Of a stretch of DNA of 64,000 nt, positions 63,188 through 64,000 are shown piece after piece. The first letter of the stretch is position 1. Each line of letters begins with the position of its first letter. The position numbers were made by a program, and so were the translations under genes. The notes below the pieces were generated by a model. It did not search any database, was not told the DNA's origin, and saw nothing but the letters and a program-made list of their open reading frames with translations. Source of the DNA: an uncultured Eubacteriales bacterium. Lineage in GTDB: Bacteria > Bacillota > Clostridia > Christensenellales > Aristaeellaceae. Location: the NCBI GenBank assembly GCA_900318145.1, contig ONJM01000003.1, forward strand, positions 62,001 to 126,000, read 5' to 3'.

Positions 63188-63888
63188 TACCAGTCCACCT
63201 CTTCCACAGACAGGGGATTTTTCTGTTCCTCACAGGATTTTATTTTTCCGTTCTTTACCCGGATGACCAAATCAGCCATTTTCGCGATGTTCTGATTATG
63301 GGTCACGATAATGATTGTTTTCCCCATATCCCGTGCCATGGAAAGCAGGAGTCTGAGCACCATGACGCCGGTTTCGGAGTCGAGCGCGCCTGTCGGCTCG
63401 TCACACAGCAGTATGTGCGGGTTTTTTGCCAGCGCCCGGGCTATGGAAACGCGCTGCTGCTCCCCGCCCGACAATTCGGAAGGGAACTGGTGGATATGGT
63501 CTTCCAGGCCGACGGCTTTCAGCATGTCGTGGCTGCTGAGCGGATCCGGCGCGATTTCCTTTACCAGCGCCACGTTTTCGATCACTGTCAGTGTCGGGAT
63601 CAGGTTATAACTCTGGAAAACAAAACCGACGGACGCGGCGCGGTAATCGGCCAGTTCATTGGGCGTCAGCGTGGATATATCCCGTCCGTTCACGATGATT
63701 GTGCCTTCCGTGGGACTGTCCAGTCCGCCGAGCATATTCAGCAGGGTACTCTTTCCGGCGCCGCTTGGACCAAGAACCACAATGAATTTCCCTTCTTCCA
63801 GGCTCAGGTTCACATGATCCAGCGCGCGCTGCTCATGGTCTCCGTTCCGGTAGATTCTCGTTACATCCCTGAATTCAACAATGGCCAT
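63187..63888 (-). CDS. ABC transporter ATP-binding protein (MacB type)
   Basis: The 233-residue ATPase has Walker [20 protein letters not shown], the Q-loop [10 protein letters not shown], signature [17 protein letters not shown], Walker [14 protein letters not shown] and the H-loop [10 protein letters not shown]. It belongs to the LolD/MacB-type subfamily that pairs with FtsX-like permeases, here the gene directly downstream. A partial DtxR-type operator is 99 bases upstream, at the edge of the window. Confidence 0.94.
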   Translation of the reverse strand: MAIVEFRDVTRIYRNGDHEQRALDHVNLSLEEGKFIVVLGPSGAGKSTLLNMLGGLDSPTEGTIIVNGRDISTLTPNELADYRAASVGFVFQSYNLIPTLTVIENVALVKEIAPDPLSSHDMLKAVGLEDHIHQFPSELSGGEQQRVSIARALAKNPHILLCDEPTGALDSETGVMVLRLLLSMARDMGKTIIIVTHNQNIAKMADLVIRVKNGKIKSCEEQKNPLSVEEVDW

Positions 63889-63986
63889 AACAATCTTTCT
63901 CCTTTGTTCTTCGGGTCCGCTGTTCCGGATGATTCTTCCAGGGGAGCGGAACGTGACCGCGGCCGCGTTCCCTCCGTCCGCTTGAG

Positions 63987-64000
63987 GTTAGTGACGACTA
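63987..64000 (-). promoter_or_regulatory. Partial DtxR-family operator cut by the window edge
   Basis: GTTAG (63987-63991), a 6-base spacer and CTA (63998-64000) repeat the arm and spacing of the operator at 60800-60815. The right arm is truncated by the end of the window, so this is a probable, not certain, site upstream of the ABC transporter genes. Confidence 0.5.

Overview
The window is a GC-rich stretch of chromosome from a Gram-positive anaerobe, most likely an uncultured or gut/rumen-type member of the Clostridia. The signs are an F-type ATP synthase operon in Firmicutes order, meso-diaminopimelate dehydrogenase, an anaerobic class III ribonucleotide reductase with its activase, rubrerythrin and rubredoxin proteins, a NiCo riboswitch in front of a cation exporter, SpoIIE-type phosphatase signalling, an ECF transporter and many short secreted proteins. 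A placement near Christensenellales is only an impression. No rRNA, tRNA, CRISPR array, transposase or prophage was seen.

Layout. 1-5.1 kb: atpFHAGDC. 5.2-9.2 kb: M18 aminopeptidase, dapA, dapB and ddh (lysine and cell-wall precursor). 9.3-13.1 kb: a membrane protein, an abasic-site DNA-protein crosslink protein (HMCES/YedK type) and pyruvate kinase. 13.4-16.7 kb: flotillin with two very small downstream genes, then a membrane-free FtsK-like motor. 16.8-20.7 kb: a reverse-strand set of secreted proteins (unknown, double SH3, Big_2 repeats). 20.9-23.3 kb: PfkB kinase, ACT protein, Cas4-like nuclease and a small double-glycine-leader peptide. 23.4-27.6 kb: divergent SpoIIE-type phosphatase and a MATE transporter fused to an RsbW-like ATPase. 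27.7-33 kb: phosphotransferase, nrdG, an nrdD-redoxin fusion behind an NrdR box, and trxB. 33-38.3 kb: orphan ImmA-type protease, CNNM-type transporter, BspA-like repeat protein and a MarR regulator with two operators. 38.4-43.3 kb: a GNAT/YunG-like fusion, then a polysaccharide O-acetylation cassette (SGNH, DUF4358, MBOAT, DHHW). 43.4-46 kb: esterase, a secreted cystatin-like protein and an internally duplicated secreted protein. 46-52.3 kb: larC, tartrate/malate dehydrogenase, MATE exporter, 5'-nucleotidase, GNAT and a P-loop kinase. 52.3-53.2 kb: a decayed glgX. 53.3-55.1 kb: an attenuator-type leader in front of DUF3842, an ECF S component and a PRK-type kinase. 55.2-57.1 kb: a double-rubredoxin protein and a ferredoxin-rubrerythrin fusion with an internal start. 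57.2-58.4 kb: CDF exporter under a NiCo riboswitch. 58.5-64 kb: 2'-5' RNA ligase/phosphodiesterase, a DtxR-type regulator with two nitroreductases, and a MacB/FtsX ABC exporter. The DtxR operator recurs, cut by the window edge, upstream of the ABC genes.

How the genes work together. Three themes stand out: redox and metal handling (nrdDG/trxB, rubrerythrins, CDF with NiCo switch, DtxR with nitroreductases); envelope and secreted functions (O-acetylation cassette, BspA-like, Big_2, SH3 and cystatin-like proteins); and RNA- or operator-level regulation readable from the DNA (NrdR box, MarR and DtxR operators, NiCo switch). The least explained system is the terminator-containing leader controlling DUF3842, the ECF S component and the kinase. 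It looks like an unassigned riboswitch or attenuator over a small-molecule salvage operon.
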